Shown piece by piece: positions 18,267 to 26,735 of a DNA stretch of 64,000 nucleotides. The notes below the pieces were generated by a model. That model did no database searches. It was not told the origin of the DNA and saw nothing but the letters and a program-made list of their open reading frames with translations. The stretch is from Rhodohalobacter sp. SW132. GTDB lineage: Bacteria > Bacteroidota > Rhodothermia > Balneolales > Balneolaceae. Each line of letters begins with the position of its first letter. Positions within the stretch are counted from its first letter, which is position 1. Made by a program: the position numbers and the translations under genes. The stretch covers positions 62,001-126,000 of the forward strand of contig NZ_QUOK01000013.1 in NCBI RefSeq assembly GCF_003390325.1, read 5' to 3'.

Positions 18267-18821
18267 ATGCCAAAAAATCTCTACCTGATTGCGCTGATAC
18301 CGCCAGAGAATCTCAGGGAATCCGTACGTCAGTTAAAGCTGGAGATGAAGGAACAATACAACGCATCTCACGCCTTAAAAGCCCCCGCGCACATCACGCT
18401 TCAAATGCCTTTTCGGCGTGAAGAAGACGTCGAACTTCACCTGATTGAAACCCTGCAGAAATTCAGTTCAATAATCGAACCCTTTGAAGTGAAGATAAAT
18501 GGATTTGATGCATTTCCGCCACGTGTGATCTTTTTGAAAATTGTGAACCACGAGCCGATCGTGATACTCCACTCCAACCTGAACCGGCTGCTTGAAGACA
18601 AACTTGAATTTACTGAGCGCGAACTCAACCTGGAGATACATCCGCATCTGACCATCGCTACACGAGATCTCACAAAAAAAATGTTTCACAAAGCATGGCC
18701 GGAATTTCGGGAGCGGGATTTTGAGAGTTCATTCAGCGCAGATCGCCTCCACCTGCTTAAACACAGCGGTAAAGAGTGGGAATTTTTCAAAGAATTTGAT
18801 TTTGGAAAAAGTAAAAGGTGA
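18267..18821 (+). CDS. 2'-5' RNA ligase / 2H phosphoesterase family protein
   Basis: A 184-residue 2H-superfamily protein. Both signature repeats are visible: AHITLQMPF (about 34-42) and HPHLTIATRD (about 120-129), giving the two H-x-T/S active-site pairs of cyclic phosphodiesterases/ThpR-like proteins. Likely acts on 2',3'-cyclic or 2'-5' phosphodiester ends of RNA or nucleotides. It lies 75 bases downstream of the SRPBCC gene on the same strand. Confidence 0.85.
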   Translation: MPKNLYLIALIPPENLRESVRQLKLEMKEQYNASHALKAPAHITLQMPFRREEDVELHLIETLQKFSSIIEPFEVKINGFDAFPPRVIFLKIVNHEPIVILHSNLNRLLEDKLEFTERELNLEIHPHLTIATRDLTKKMFHKAWPEFRERDFESSFSADRLHLLKHSGKEWEFFKEFDFGKSKR

Positions 18822-18965
18822 AAAGTAAAAAACCTGACAGCGAGGCCCACAGCTTCCGGTGCTTTTCCAGACCCGACTCTTACTAAGAGATGTGACTCCT
18901 CTCAGCCTCTGGTATAAAGGGATTAGCAGATTGGTATTAGTTATTGGTTGTCAGGGATTGACAAA

Positions 18966-18991
18966 CCCTGCACCCTGCACCCTGCACCCTG
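18966..18991. repeat. short tandem repeat (CCCTGCA)x3.7
   Basis: Three full copies of the heptamer CCCTGCA plus CCCTG, in the spacer between the 2H phosphoesterase gene and the tRNA promoter. No function evident. Confidence 0.8.
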
Positions 18992-19008
18992 AAAAATTCA
19001 AAAAAAAG

Positions 19009-19041
19009 ATTGCTATATAATTAAAAATGTTGCTATTTTTG
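19009..19041 (+). promoter_or_regulatory. Bacteroidota-type promoter of tRNA-Leu
   Basis: The -7 element TATTTTTG at 19034-19041 fits TAnnTTTG exactly. An ATTG at 19009-19012 lies 21 bases upstream, in the -33 position. Transcription would begin around 19047, about 10 bases before the tRNA. Confidence 0.65.
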
Positions 19042-19057
19042 GAGTCTTGAAACAAAT

Positions 19058-19141
19058 GCCCGAGTGGCGGAATTGGTAGACGCGTGCGCTTCAGGTGCGT
19101 ATGTCCTCACGGACGTGGAGGTTCAAGTCCTCTCTCGGGTA
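19058..19141 (+). tRNA. tRNA-Leu(CAG)
   Basis: An 84-base class II tRNA with GTGGCGGAATTGGTAGACGC as its D region, a long variable arm (GTCCTCACGGAC) and GGTTCAAGTCC in the T arm. The anticodon stem TGCGC/GCGTA (19085-19089 with 19097-19101) encloses TTCAGGT, so the anticodon is CAG at 19092-19094. The acceptor stem GCCCGAG pairs with CTCGGGT, with a G-U at the first pair. The 3' CCA is not encoded. Confidence 0.95.
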
Positions 19142-19149
19142 CTCTCAAC

Positions 19150-19190
19150 AAGCCGTAAAGTATTATTTAACAATTCTTTACGGCTTTTTT
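19150..19190 (+). terminator. Rho-independent terminator of tRNA-Leu
   Basis: AGCCGTAAAG at 19151-19160 pairs perfectly with CTTTACGGCT at 19176-19185, followed by six T. A ten-base stem right after the tRNA is a convincing intrinsic terminator. Confidence 0.85.
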
Positions 19191-19806
19191 ATTTTCTATT
19201 GTGAAACATCCTTCTCTTTTCTCCCCTAAAAATTTGTTTGTAGTCTGAGAGTGAAACCCTGACAATTAAATATGCCTAATTACTCATATCATATCTTTTG
19301 AGGCTCGTTTTAGACTTCAATTTAATCTGTTGACACTTGCCAGCTCTACGTAGTAGTAAAAAAATCTCAGTTATTTGATTCGTGAATCGGTAGGTCTAAG
19401 CCTTTACTGAAATAAACTTTCAGATCATGCATTACATTTTTAAAAGTTTCTTGCTCCGTTAGTACCGTTCGCCGCAAGAATGCTTCACATTGTTTGGCTT
19501 TGCTCGAATCTTCAATAAAGGTATTTTTAATTCCCGAAGATTTTCTGTGCATATCTGCGTATTTCTGCGATAAACTCAGCGATAATCTGCGAAAAAGAAG
19601 GACAGATCGTATTCAAGGTTTTAATCTTCTTTCAAATTCATTTATCGTTTTGGACATTTGTGATTCTTCTTCATTCAAAAAGATAAATACTTTATTTAAT
19701 TATGACTTAGTTTCATCGTTTTATCTGCCGATAAAAAGCTACATCATAAGGCAAACCATATTGAACGATATCATCCGTGCTTGACTGCACGTGGAAAAGA
19801 GCAGGA
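19191..19806. other. 616-bp intergenic region, no convincing gene
   Basis: Low-complexity AT-rich DNA. A 61-codon frame on the minus strand (19367-19552) lacks recognisable family motifs. The stretch TCTGCGTATTTCTGCGATAA...TCTGCGA at about 19550-19590 is the sort of simple-sequence remnant often seen between genes in this phylum. The promoter of the kinase pair should lie in its right half. Confidence 0.45.
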
Positions 19807-21582
19807 ATGAATAACAGGCAAAGAATTTTATTGGTCGATGACAATGAGTCGATTCATGAAGATATCGAGGCAATCCTGTCGATCAATAAAAACAATTCTG
19901 ATATGGATTTGCGGATGATGGAGGATTCCCTTTTTGGCACTGCAGTGCTGACCGTGCCGGATGTACTTGCGGAAACCACATTTGATATTGATCATGCCTA
20001 CCAGGGCCAGGAAGCATTGCATATGATCGATGCTGCAAAGTCAGAAGGTGATCCCTACTCGGTTGTGTTCATGGACGTTAGAATGCCGCCCGGCATGGAT
20101 GGAATCGAAACCACCAAAAAAATATGGGCAGATCATCCATACACTGAAATCGTTATTTGTTCAGCTTACTCTGATTATTCCTGGGATCAGATCATTAATG
20201 TTCTGGGAAACACGGATAAGCTGCTCTTCATGAAGAAACCGTTTGATACGACTGCCCTCAAACAAGCCGCTCTTTCACTAACGACCAAATGGAATCTCAG
20301 GCAAGAATCACTTTCCTACACCGATAAACTTGAATTTGAGGTGCATGCCCGAACAAGGGAACTAAAAACATTAGTGAAAGAGCTCAGAAAAATGAAAGAG
20401 ACAGCTGAAAAAGCCACCGAAACCAAGAGTGCCTTCCTGGCTACAATGAGTCACGAAATTCGCACTCCAATGAATGGTGTAATGGGGATGAACTCTATGC
20501 TCTTAGAAACGGAGCTCGACCCCAAACAGCGAAAACTGACTGAAATGGTGAAAAAAAGTGCGGATTCGCTTCTCCGGATCGTAAACGACATCCTTGATTT
20601 CTCAAAAATTGAAGCTGGAAAACTGGATCTCGAATTTGTGCCTTTTGAACCCCGGGATATCATTTCTGAAGTGGTTCAAGTCATCTCCTTTAATTCAAAA
20701 GCGAAAGGAGTGAAAATTGATTACACAATTGATGAAAATGTACCGGAAACACTGGTGGGTGATCCAACCAGGGTCAAGCAGCTGCTCCTGAATTTTGGCA
20801 GTAATGCGGTAAAATTCACCGAAGAAGGCAGTGTTTCGATTGATGCAGATCTGATTGAACAGAATGAAAATGAATGTATTGTAAAATTTCACGTGAAAGA
20901 TACCGGCCTTGGTATCCCGGATGATAAACTGGAAGGTATTTTTTACCCTTTTAAACAGGCCGACACCTCCACTACAAGAAAATTCGGAGGTACAGGGCTC
21001 GGGTTGGCAATATGCAAGGAGCTTGCTGAATTGATGCAGGGTGCGGTTGGGGTAGAAAGTGTACCGGAACAAGGATCTACGTTTTGGTTTACGATTCCGC
21101 TAAAGAAGTTCACGAATGAAAAAACTCTGAATGGAAACCACGATACCGTTTTTACTTCAAAAACTGCAGCATATCCTTTAAAGGGGATGAAAATTTTGAC
21201 TGCAGAGGACGACAAAATGAGTCAGCTTGTTGTTCAAAAGTTTCTCGAAACGGAGGGAGTAACTGTAGATTTTGTCGAGACCGGAGCTGAAGCTCTTGAT
21301 GCATTTGAAGTAACTGAGTATGGTGCAATTCTTATGGATATTCAGATGCCCGACATGGGTGGTCATGAGGCTACGAAAGAAATTCGGAAGAGGGAAAAAA
21401 ATACAGGCAAACATGTTCCTATTATCATTTTAACGGCTTCCGCTATGGCTGAAGATCGTGAGGAATGTATTCGAACCGGAGCCGATGACTTTATTTCAAA
21501 ACCGGTTGATAAAACCCGATTAATGAGAACACTTTTAAAGTATTCAGATATTTCTAACAGAAGCATTGAAAATTATTGTTGA
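19807..21582 (+). CDS. hybrid sensor kinase without membrane segment: REC-HisKA-HATPase-REC
   Basis: 591 residues from the ATG at 19807 (an in-frame GTG at 19777 is upstream). REC1 (about 6-160) has DDNESIHED with a roughly 30-residue insertion before the second strand; the phospho-acceptor is D90 in VVFMDVRMPPGMDG and the conserved K is in FMKKPFD. A coiled linker (170-207) leads to the H-box FLATMSHEIRTPMNG (H216). The ATPase has the N-box (N333), G1 DTGLGIPDD, F YPF and G2 GGTGLGL. REC2 (about 460-585) has acceptor D511 in ILMDIQMPDMGG and K in ISKPVD. No sensor domain is present, so input probably arrives by phosphotransfer to REC1, likely from the adjacent kinase. Confidence 0.92.
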   Translation: MNNRQRILLVDDNESIHEDIEAILSINKNNSDMDLRMMEDSLFGTAVLTVPDVLAETTFDIDHAYQGQEALHMIDAAKSEGDPYSVVFMDVRMPPGMDGIETTKKIWADHPYTEIVICSAYSDYSWDQIINVLGNTDKLLFMKKPFDTTALKQAALSLTTKWNLRQESLSYTDKLEFEVHARTRELKTLVKELRKMKETAEKATETKSAFLATMSHEIRTPMNGVMGMNSMLLETELDPKQRKLTEMVKKSADSLLRIVNDILDFSKIEAGKLDLEFVPFEPRDIISEVVQVISFNSKAKGVKIDYTIDENVPETLVGDPTRVKQLLLNFGSNAVKFTEEGSVSIDADLIEQNENECIVKFHVKDTGLGIPDDKLEGIFYPFKQADTSTTRKFGGTGLGLAICKELAELMQGAVGVESVPEQGSTFWFTIPLKKFTNEKTLNGNHDTVFTSKTAAYPLKGMKILTAEDDKMSQLVVQKFLETEGVTVDFVETGAEALDAFEVTEYGAILMDIQMPDMGGHEATKEIRKREKNTGKHVPIIILTASAMAEDREECIRTGADDFISKPVDKTRLMRTLLKYSDISNRSIENYC

Positions 21583-21586
21583 AAAA

Positions 21587-22903
21587 ATGAAAAACAGATC
21601 CATTTTTTACATTGTACTATCGCTTATTTCGTGTTTATGTGCAGTCCTGATGATTTCATTACCATCCCTGGTTCCTGCCGGTACGTTTCAGGGTCATCCG
21701 CTTGCTGATGATGTCAGCTTTTCACAACACACGGATATCAATCCACATCTCACATCCGACGTGTATACCCTCCCCATAAACGCCTCCGGAAATACTTCGG
21801 ATTGGATAGAAAAGAGTTCCGGGGAAACCGAATTGGCAGCCGCCCCCTGGTGGTCGATCTGGTATTACGTTGTGCTTACTATAGTGGTAGGATGTTTTTT
21901 AATCTATGGATATATCGAATATGGAAAAAATGTTGTTTCTGTACGCCATGAGATTGATGAAATAAAAGAAGAGAATGAGAGACTCAATAAGGAGCTGGGC
22001 AAACGAATGAAGGAAATTGATTCGGTTATCGATCAGCTGAAGATTGCTGAAGATGAGCTTGTTAAAAAATCAGAGAAAGCCGGAATGGCTGAAATTGCTG
22101 CCGGGGTGCTCCACAACGTGGCTAATGTTCTGAGCAGTGTAAACAGCTCCAATTGCTACATTATGGATACCGCTAAAAACTCTAAGGTTGAAGGGCTGAT
22201 TAAAGCCAATCAACTGTTGAGGGAACATATTGATCATATTGATCAGTTTATTTTTCAAAACCCCAAAGGGAAAAAACTGTTGCAATATTACCTGAAACTG
22301 GAAGAACCGTTGAAAAAAGAACGGGAGAGTATTGTTACACAATCGGAACGGCTCGAAAAGAAAATTAACATTATCAATGATGTGATTACAGCCCAGCAAA
22401 ATCATGCTTCTTCACCTCAGGAAACTACCGAAACTTCTCTTACCGAAGTTGTAGAAGCTACGCTGTCATTGCAGGATGATTTGGTTGATCAGTATAAACT
22501 ATCCGTCACCAATGAATTAAATGCTGAAACCCCGGTTATTGCACAACGCTCCAAACTGATTCACGTTTTGGTAAACTTTATTAAAAATGCCGGTGAATCC
22601 ATGGAAGATAATCACCCTGAAAATAGACATCTGACGATTAAAAGCTGGGAGGATCCCTACAAAGTCTATTTGTCAGTATCAGATAACGGATCGGGAATTA
22701 AAGCAGAAAATCTGGATAAAATATTTTCCCATACATACACAACGAAGAAAAAGGTGCACGGTTTTGGCCTGCACAGCAGCGCCACGTACATGAAAGAAAT
22801 GGGCGGTAAAATTGAGGTTAACAGTGGCGGAATAGGAAAAGGCACGACGTTTACACTGGTCTTCCCAATTATCAGAGATAAGGAATTCTCCGGGCAGAAT
22901 TAA
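21587..22903 (+). CDS. membrane sensor histidine kinase with LHN-type H-box
   Basis: 438 residues from the ATG at 21587, four bases after the upstream kinase stop, so one operon. Two membrane helices (about 6-28 and 91-112) bracket a short 60-residue periplasmic segment. A coiled coil (118-165) leads to GMAEIAAGVLHNVANVLSSV, an H-box variant with H176 in LHN rather than SHE/K. The ATPase domain has an N-box HVLVNFIKNAGESM, G1 DNGSGIK, and KKVHGFGLHSSA in place of a canonical G2. In other bacteria such kinases neighbour REC proteins with the DDN.SIHED start, as here. Signal unknown. Confidence 0.9.
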   Translation: MKNRSIFYIVLSLISCLCAVLMISLPSLVPAGTFQGHPLADDVSFSQHTDINPHLTSDVYTLPINASGNTSDWIEKSSGETELAAAPWWSIWYYVVLTIVVGCFLIYGYIEYGKNVVSVRHEIDEIKEENERLNKELGKRMKEIDSVIDQLKIAEDELVKKSEKAGMAEIAAGVLHNVANVLSSVNSSNCYIMDTAKNSKVEGLIKANQLLREHIDHIDQFIFQNPKGKKLLQYYLKLEEPLKKERESIVTQSERLEKKINIINDVITAQQNHASSPQETTETSLTEVVEATLSLQDDLVDQYKLSVTNELNAETPVIAQRSKLIHVLVNFIKNAGESMEDNHPENRHLTIKSWEDPYKVYLSVSDNGSGIKAENLDKIFSHTYTTKKKVHGFGLHSSATYMKEMGGKIEVNSGGIGKGTTFTLVFPIIRDKEFSGQN

Positions 22904-22931
22904 ATGAGCTGCCGGTGTTAGTAAAAAAGAA

Positions 22932-22972
22932 GTTGACAAATGTTGAATATTCGATATTCAATAATTGTCAAC
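22932..22972. terminator. long palindrome between convergent genes (bidirectional terminator candidate)
   Basis: GTTGACAA (22932-22939) pairs with TTGTCAAC (22965-22972), and inside it TTGAATAT pairs with ATATTCAA, making a long interrupted hairpin. It sits exactly between the convergent kinase and methyltransferase genes and overlaps the last codons of the latter. Confidence 0.55.
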
Positions 22973-23633
22973 CTGTTCGTCCTTTTCTAAAAATCACAAC
23001 GTCTCTTTTGTAAATATCCAGTTCTGCACCCCACCGTTTTTTTAGCCAGTGAAAGGTGTCTTCGTGAAAAAATATCACGTGGGTATCGTCATTTTTGTAG
23101 TGCCACTTTTTAAATTTTTCCACACTTGTCCAGCGCCGGGTCATCACGCCCAGATATCCTCCCGGTTTAAGGCAGTTCCAGAGCCGGTTGAGTTCCATCC
23201 ATGGATCATACAGATGTTCAGCCGTTTCTGTAGTTGTAATGAAATCATAGGTTTCATCAAATACCGCCAGATCTTTCGCATAAAACGGATCGTAAATTTT
23301 CATGGAGTGACCCGCTGATTCAAACATCAGGTGGAGTGTTGGGCCCGGACCGGAGCCAAAGTCGAGTCCGGAACTCTTTTCAGGAAGTTTACCCACCAGC
23401 GGATTAAACATGCGGCTTAGAAATTTACGATAACCGGGATCACCGGGATTATTTTCATGCATTTCGTACCGTGAAAATTCCTCCTCGACACTCAGCCTTT
23501 GGGAAGGCGGTACAAAAATCAGCCTGCATTCACTGCAAAGGTAGTAATCCCGTACAACTTCCATCCGGGTCTCATCTTTATAAATTCTTTCGGTCTCTGC
23601 ATTACCGCACAGTACACACGACTCAATGTTCAT
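22968..23633 (-). CDS. class I SAM-dependent methyltransferase with N-terminal zinc ribbon
   Basis: A 221-residue protein. An N-terminal four-cysteine module (CVLCGNAE at about 6-9 and CSEC at about 33-36) suggests a zinc ribbon. The Rossmann methyltransferase core has LDFGSGPGPTLHLM (motif I, about 89), a YDFITTTETAEHL segment (motif IV) and LKPGGYLGVMTRR. Such proteins often modify small or lipid/sugar substrates; the target is unknown. Same strand as the downstream nei but separated from it by 60 bases. Confidence 0.85.
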   Translation of the reverse strand: MNIESCVLCGNAETERIYKDETRMEVVRDYYLCSECRLIFVPPSQRLSVEEEFSRYEMHENNPGDPGYRKFLSRMFNPLVGKLPEKSSGLDFGSGPGPTLHLMFESAGHSMKIYDPFYAKDLAVFDETYDFITTTETAEHLYDPWMELNRLWNCLKPGGYLGVMTRRWTSVEKFKKWHYKNDDTHVIFFHEDTFHWLKKRWGAELDIYKRDVVIFRKGRTG

Positions 23634-23693
23634 GCGCTGAAAATAGGGATTTGTTTTGATAGATTGCAGTAATGGATCGTTTTACCATAACTC

Positions 23694-24515
23694 TCAATTC
23701 ATCCCCTGGCACTCAGGGCAAACATAAATTCTTCGGCCTGATTTGTTCAATTTTACGATCTCCGCACCACAGATTCTGCACGATTCTTCATCTCTGTTAA
23801 ATAGATAGTGCCGGTAACTCCGCCGCTTCTCTCCGTTCTTTTTCGCAGCTTGAACCCAATTATCACTTGCCGTTATTCCGCCCGATTCATAGGCCCGGTG
23901 AGAAATTGTAATCGCAGATTTTGCAAACTGTTCAAGTTGTTCATCAGATAGTTTCCCGGGGGAATCAGATGGATCGATTCCCGAGTCGAACAGTATTTCT
24001 GTTCTTAGATAATTGCCTATCCCGCTCAAAAATGATTGATCCAGTAGCAGGGCCGCAAATGATCGCCTTTTGAACGCATCCATCCTGCACCTTTCAACGA
24101 TTTCATCTGCTGAAATCGGTTTAAGGATATCCGGACCAAGACCGCCCAGGTAAGTGTGCATTTTTATGGATTCATTATCCAACACTTCGATTTCGCTCGC
24201 GCTGTAAAGAAGTGCTGACTTCTGAGGCGTCTGGAGCTCAACCCTTAGCTTACGATTGGTATTTGGGTATTCTCCTGCAGATTTAATGAACCATTTACCA
24301 TAAAGCTGATTATGGCTGAACATATTCAAATCGATTGAAAAACCAATCACAAGTCCCTTTCCAAATGCTTCTACGGATCGAATCATCGAGCCTGAAAGCT
24401 TCTTTTCATACGGCTTCAGGTGTTCATGATAAAAAAAGATGTATCTGCATTCTTCTCCGCCGATAGCATTTCTGATCATATCGGCTTCACGATGAATCTC
24501 CGGGCCTTCAGGCAT
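23694..24515 (-). CDS. nei: endonuclease VIII / Fpg-Nei family DNA glycosylase
   Basis: A 273-residue base-excision repair glycosylase/AP lyase acting on oxidised pyrimidines. The Nei-type N-terminus MPEGPEIHREAD supplies the P2 nucleophile and catalytic E3. The helix-two-turn-helix region has LDQSFLSGIGNYLRTEILF, and the C-terminal zinc finger is CRICG...CPECQ with the conserved Arg-rich hairpin (KSGRRIY). The E-I-H following PEGP favours Nei over Fpg. Length normal. Confidence 0.92.
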   Translation of the reverse strand: MPEGPEIHREADMIRNAIGGEECRYIFFYHEHLKPYEKKLSGSMIRSVEAFGKGLVIGFSIDLNMFSHNQLYGKWFIKSAGEYPNTNRKLRVELQTPQKSALLYSASEIEVLDNESIKMHTYLGGLGPDILKPISADEIVERCRMDAFKRRSFAALLLDQSFLSGIGNYLRTEILFDSGIDPSDSPGKLSDEQLEQFAKSAITISHRAYESGGITASDNWVQAAKKNGEKRRSYRHYLFNRDEESCRICGAEIVKLNKSGRRIYVCPECQGMN

Positions 24516-24572
24516 AAAACAATATCCTATTAATGGGTTTGTGTGAATAACTGTTTTTGTGGCACATCAGTT

Positions 24573-25733
24573 TCAATATGACGGTATAATGCGGATCAGC
24601 TCCCCATTCTCATGATCTGTGAGCACATATAAATATCCAGACGGCCCCTGGCGTACATCCCTCACCCTGCGCCCCAGTGTGATGGATTCTTCGCCCGTTA
24701 CGGTTTCGCCATCCAGGATAATTCTCCGTACCTGTTCACCCACCAAGCCGCCGCTGAACAGATCTCCCTGCCAGTCGGGAAAACGGCTGTCGGTGTAAAA
24801 TGCGAGTCCGCTCGGAGCCTGTGCGGGAGTCCAAACCACTTTCGGGTCTTCCATGCCCGGCTTTGAGGTTTCATCAGAAATGCGTGTGTAGTGGTATTCC
24901 CGGCTATACGTCACTTCCGGCCATCCGTAATTAGCGCCCGGCTTAAGCAGATTCAGTTCATCGCCCCCGCGGGAACCGTGTTCATTCGCCCAAACTCTTC
25001 CGCTTTCAGGGTCGAGCGCGAGGCCCTGGATGTTTCGGTGCCCGGTTGTCCAGATTTCAGGCAGAGCGTTTTCATCCTCCAGAAATGGGCCATCCTCCGC
25101 CGGTTCGCCTTCATCCGTCAGTTTCAAAACTTTCCCGAGGTGCGTTTCAGGGTTCTGCGCCTGTTCCCGAATCCATCCGCCATCAAACCGCACATAATTC
25201 CCTCCATCAGCCAGTGACAACAGAAATTTATTTTCACTGACCCACAAAATTCTCGATCCAAAATGCTGATCGTCTGATTTATCATCACTTACCCGGAATA
25301 TCTCCCTGAAATTTTGAAGTTCGTATTCGTGAAGTTCCCCCATTCCCACAGTTGTGCGATTAGCATCCTCATCGCCGGTAGCATAGGTAAGATACACCCG
25401 CCGATTCACTTCGAAGTTGGGATGCAGGGATACATCCAGCAGCCCGCCCTGACCGCTCACATACATGTCGGGCAGTCCGGATATGGTTCTCGGCTGAAGC
25501 TGGCCTCTTTCCACAATCCGTAATCTTCCGGGTCTTTCTGTGATCAGCATATTGTTATCTCCCTCCGGAAGCCAGGCAACAGACCAGGGGTGTTCAAGTT
25601 CGCTAATCAAAACTTCGGCATCCCATCCTTCCGCTTCGGGCGCTTCACCAGATAACGGCACCGGCCCTTCCGGCATACTGCAAGCTGAGATGATCAATAG
25701 GACAAGGATTGAATACAGTAATCGTATCTTCAT
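24573..25733 (-). CDS. PQQ-dependent sugar dehydrogenase-type (GSDH) lipoprotein
   Basis: 386 residues from the ATG at 25733 (MKIRLLYSILVLLIISAC, lipobox). An ATG twelve bases further upstream gives four extra residues. It belongs to the soluble glucose/sorbosone dehydrogenase (Gdh/YliI-like) beta-propeller family: LEHPWSVAWLPEGD near the start, GGLLDVSLHPNFEVNRRVYL, GSRILWV, GHRNIQGLALDPESGRVWANEHG (PQQ/calcium site) and ANYGWPEVTY. Oxidises aldose sugars in the periplasm if PQQ is supplied; no pqq genes are in the window. Confidence 0.9.
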   Translation of the reverse strand: MKIRLLYSILVLLIISACSMPEGPVPLSGEAPEAEGWDAEVLISELEHPWSVAWLPEGDNNMLITERPGRLRIVERGQLQPRTISGLPDMYVSGQGGLLDVSLHPNFEVNRRVYLTYATGDEDANRTTVGMGELHEYELQNFREIFRVSDDKSDDQHFGSRILWVSENKFLLSLADGGNYVRFDGGWIREQAQNPETHLGKVLKLTDEGEPAEDGPFLEDENALPEIWTTGHRNIQGLALDPESGRVWANEHGSRGGDELNLLKPGANYGWPEVTYSREYHYTRISDETSKPGMEDPKVVWTPAQAPSGLAFYTDSRFPDWQGDLFSGGLVGEQVRRIILDGETVTGEESITLGRRVRDVRQGPSGYLYVLTDHENGELIRIIPSY

Positions 25734-25875
25734 ATGTAAGTACAAGATTTTTGGTTGCCTGATGGGAATAACAGCATACTCCCGAAATTCGTTTTATGAT
25801 ACAATACAGATTGGTGATTACCGAGTATCCCTGTATTTTCATCAGTATAAAATATATTGAATCTTAGATTGAATC

Positions 25876-26721
25876 ATGTCAACTCCCGGTACATTCCAAA
25901 AAACCACGGTAAAACTGAAACAGAAAGATGGCTACCTGCTTGAGTTCGATGGAGGTAAAACTATATTTATGCCATTTAATGACACAGACAAGGAATTTGA
26001 TCCCGGTGATTCCATTGAAGTATTTATCTACCAGGACAATACCGGTCTCGATACCGCCACTACATTTCAGCCCACCATCACACTGAATCAAATTGAACTC
26101 CTTGAAGTGAAGGAGGTAACCCAGCACGGAGCATTTATGGATTGGGGAATCAGTAAAGATCTGTTCATTCCATTTAGTGAGCAGAGCAACCGAATGATGG
26201 AAGGGCGCAAAAACCTGGTTTACCTGTACATCGACCGAAAATCAGAGCGGTTAACGGGAACAACAAAAATTGAGCGATATCTCACCGAAAAAACACTCAC
26301 GGTAAAGGAGAAAGAAAAAGTTGATTTAATTATCTGGAACAAAAGTGATCTTGGCCGAAATGTGATCATCAATCAAAAACATGAAGGGCTCATTTATGAA
26401 GATGATATTTTCCAGAACCTCCGGTACGGCGAGAAACACAAGGGATTCATCAAACAAATCCGTCCGGATAACAAAATTGATGTGACCCTGCGCCCGTTTG
26501 GCTATGAAAAGGTAGGCCCGAATGCCGATAAAATTTACGACATCCTTCTGCAGGGCGACGGATATTTGGATTTGCACGATAAAAGCAACCCCGACCATAT
26601 TCGGGCACGACTCGAAATGAGCAAGAAAACCTATAAAAAAGCGATTGGTCTGCTCTACAGAAAAGATTTAATCCGAATTGAAGATGACGGAATTTATCTT
26701 GTTGAGAGTGAAAACTCCTAA
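25876..26721 (+). CDS. cvfB: CvfB-family S1-like RNA-binding protein
   Basis: A 281-residue protein matching CvfB/YitL architecture: three tandem S1-like OB domains (about 5-65, 70-135 and 140-210) and a C-terminal winged helix (about 220-278). Landmarks are LLEVKEVTQHGAFMDWGISKDLFIPFSEQ, NQKHEGLIYEDDIF, KIDVTLRPFGYEKV and MSKKTYKKAIGLLYRKDLI. CvfB binds RNA and affects virulence-factor expression in Staphylococcus; its role here is unknown. Fourteen bases separate it from the downstream GNAT-nitrilase gene. Confidence 0.9.
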   Translation: MSTPGTFQKTTVKLKQKDGYLLEFDGGKTIFMPFNDTDKEFDPGDSIEVFIYQDNTGLDTATTFQPTITLNQIELLEVKEVTQHGAFMDWGISKDLFIPFSEQSNRMMEGRKNLVYLYIDRKSERLTGTTKIERYLTEKTLTVKEKEKVDLIIWNKSDLGRNVIINQKHEGLIYEDDIFQNLRYGEKHKGFIKQIRPDNKIDVTLRPFGYEKVGPNADKIYDILLQGDGYLDLHDKSNPDHIRARLEMSKKTYKKAIGLLYRKDLIRIEDDGIYLVESENS

Positions 26722-26735
26722 TTTAATACGCAGAT

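Noticed and set aside
19367-19552. A 61-codon minus-strand frame near the tRNA
   Set aside because: No recognised family, no ribosome-binding site, and located in simple-sequence spacer DNA. A decayed gene remains possible.
24573-25733. Reading the sugar-dehydrogenase gene as part of a PQQ pathway
   Set aside because: No pqq biosynthesis gene in the window; cofactor supply cannot be inferred.
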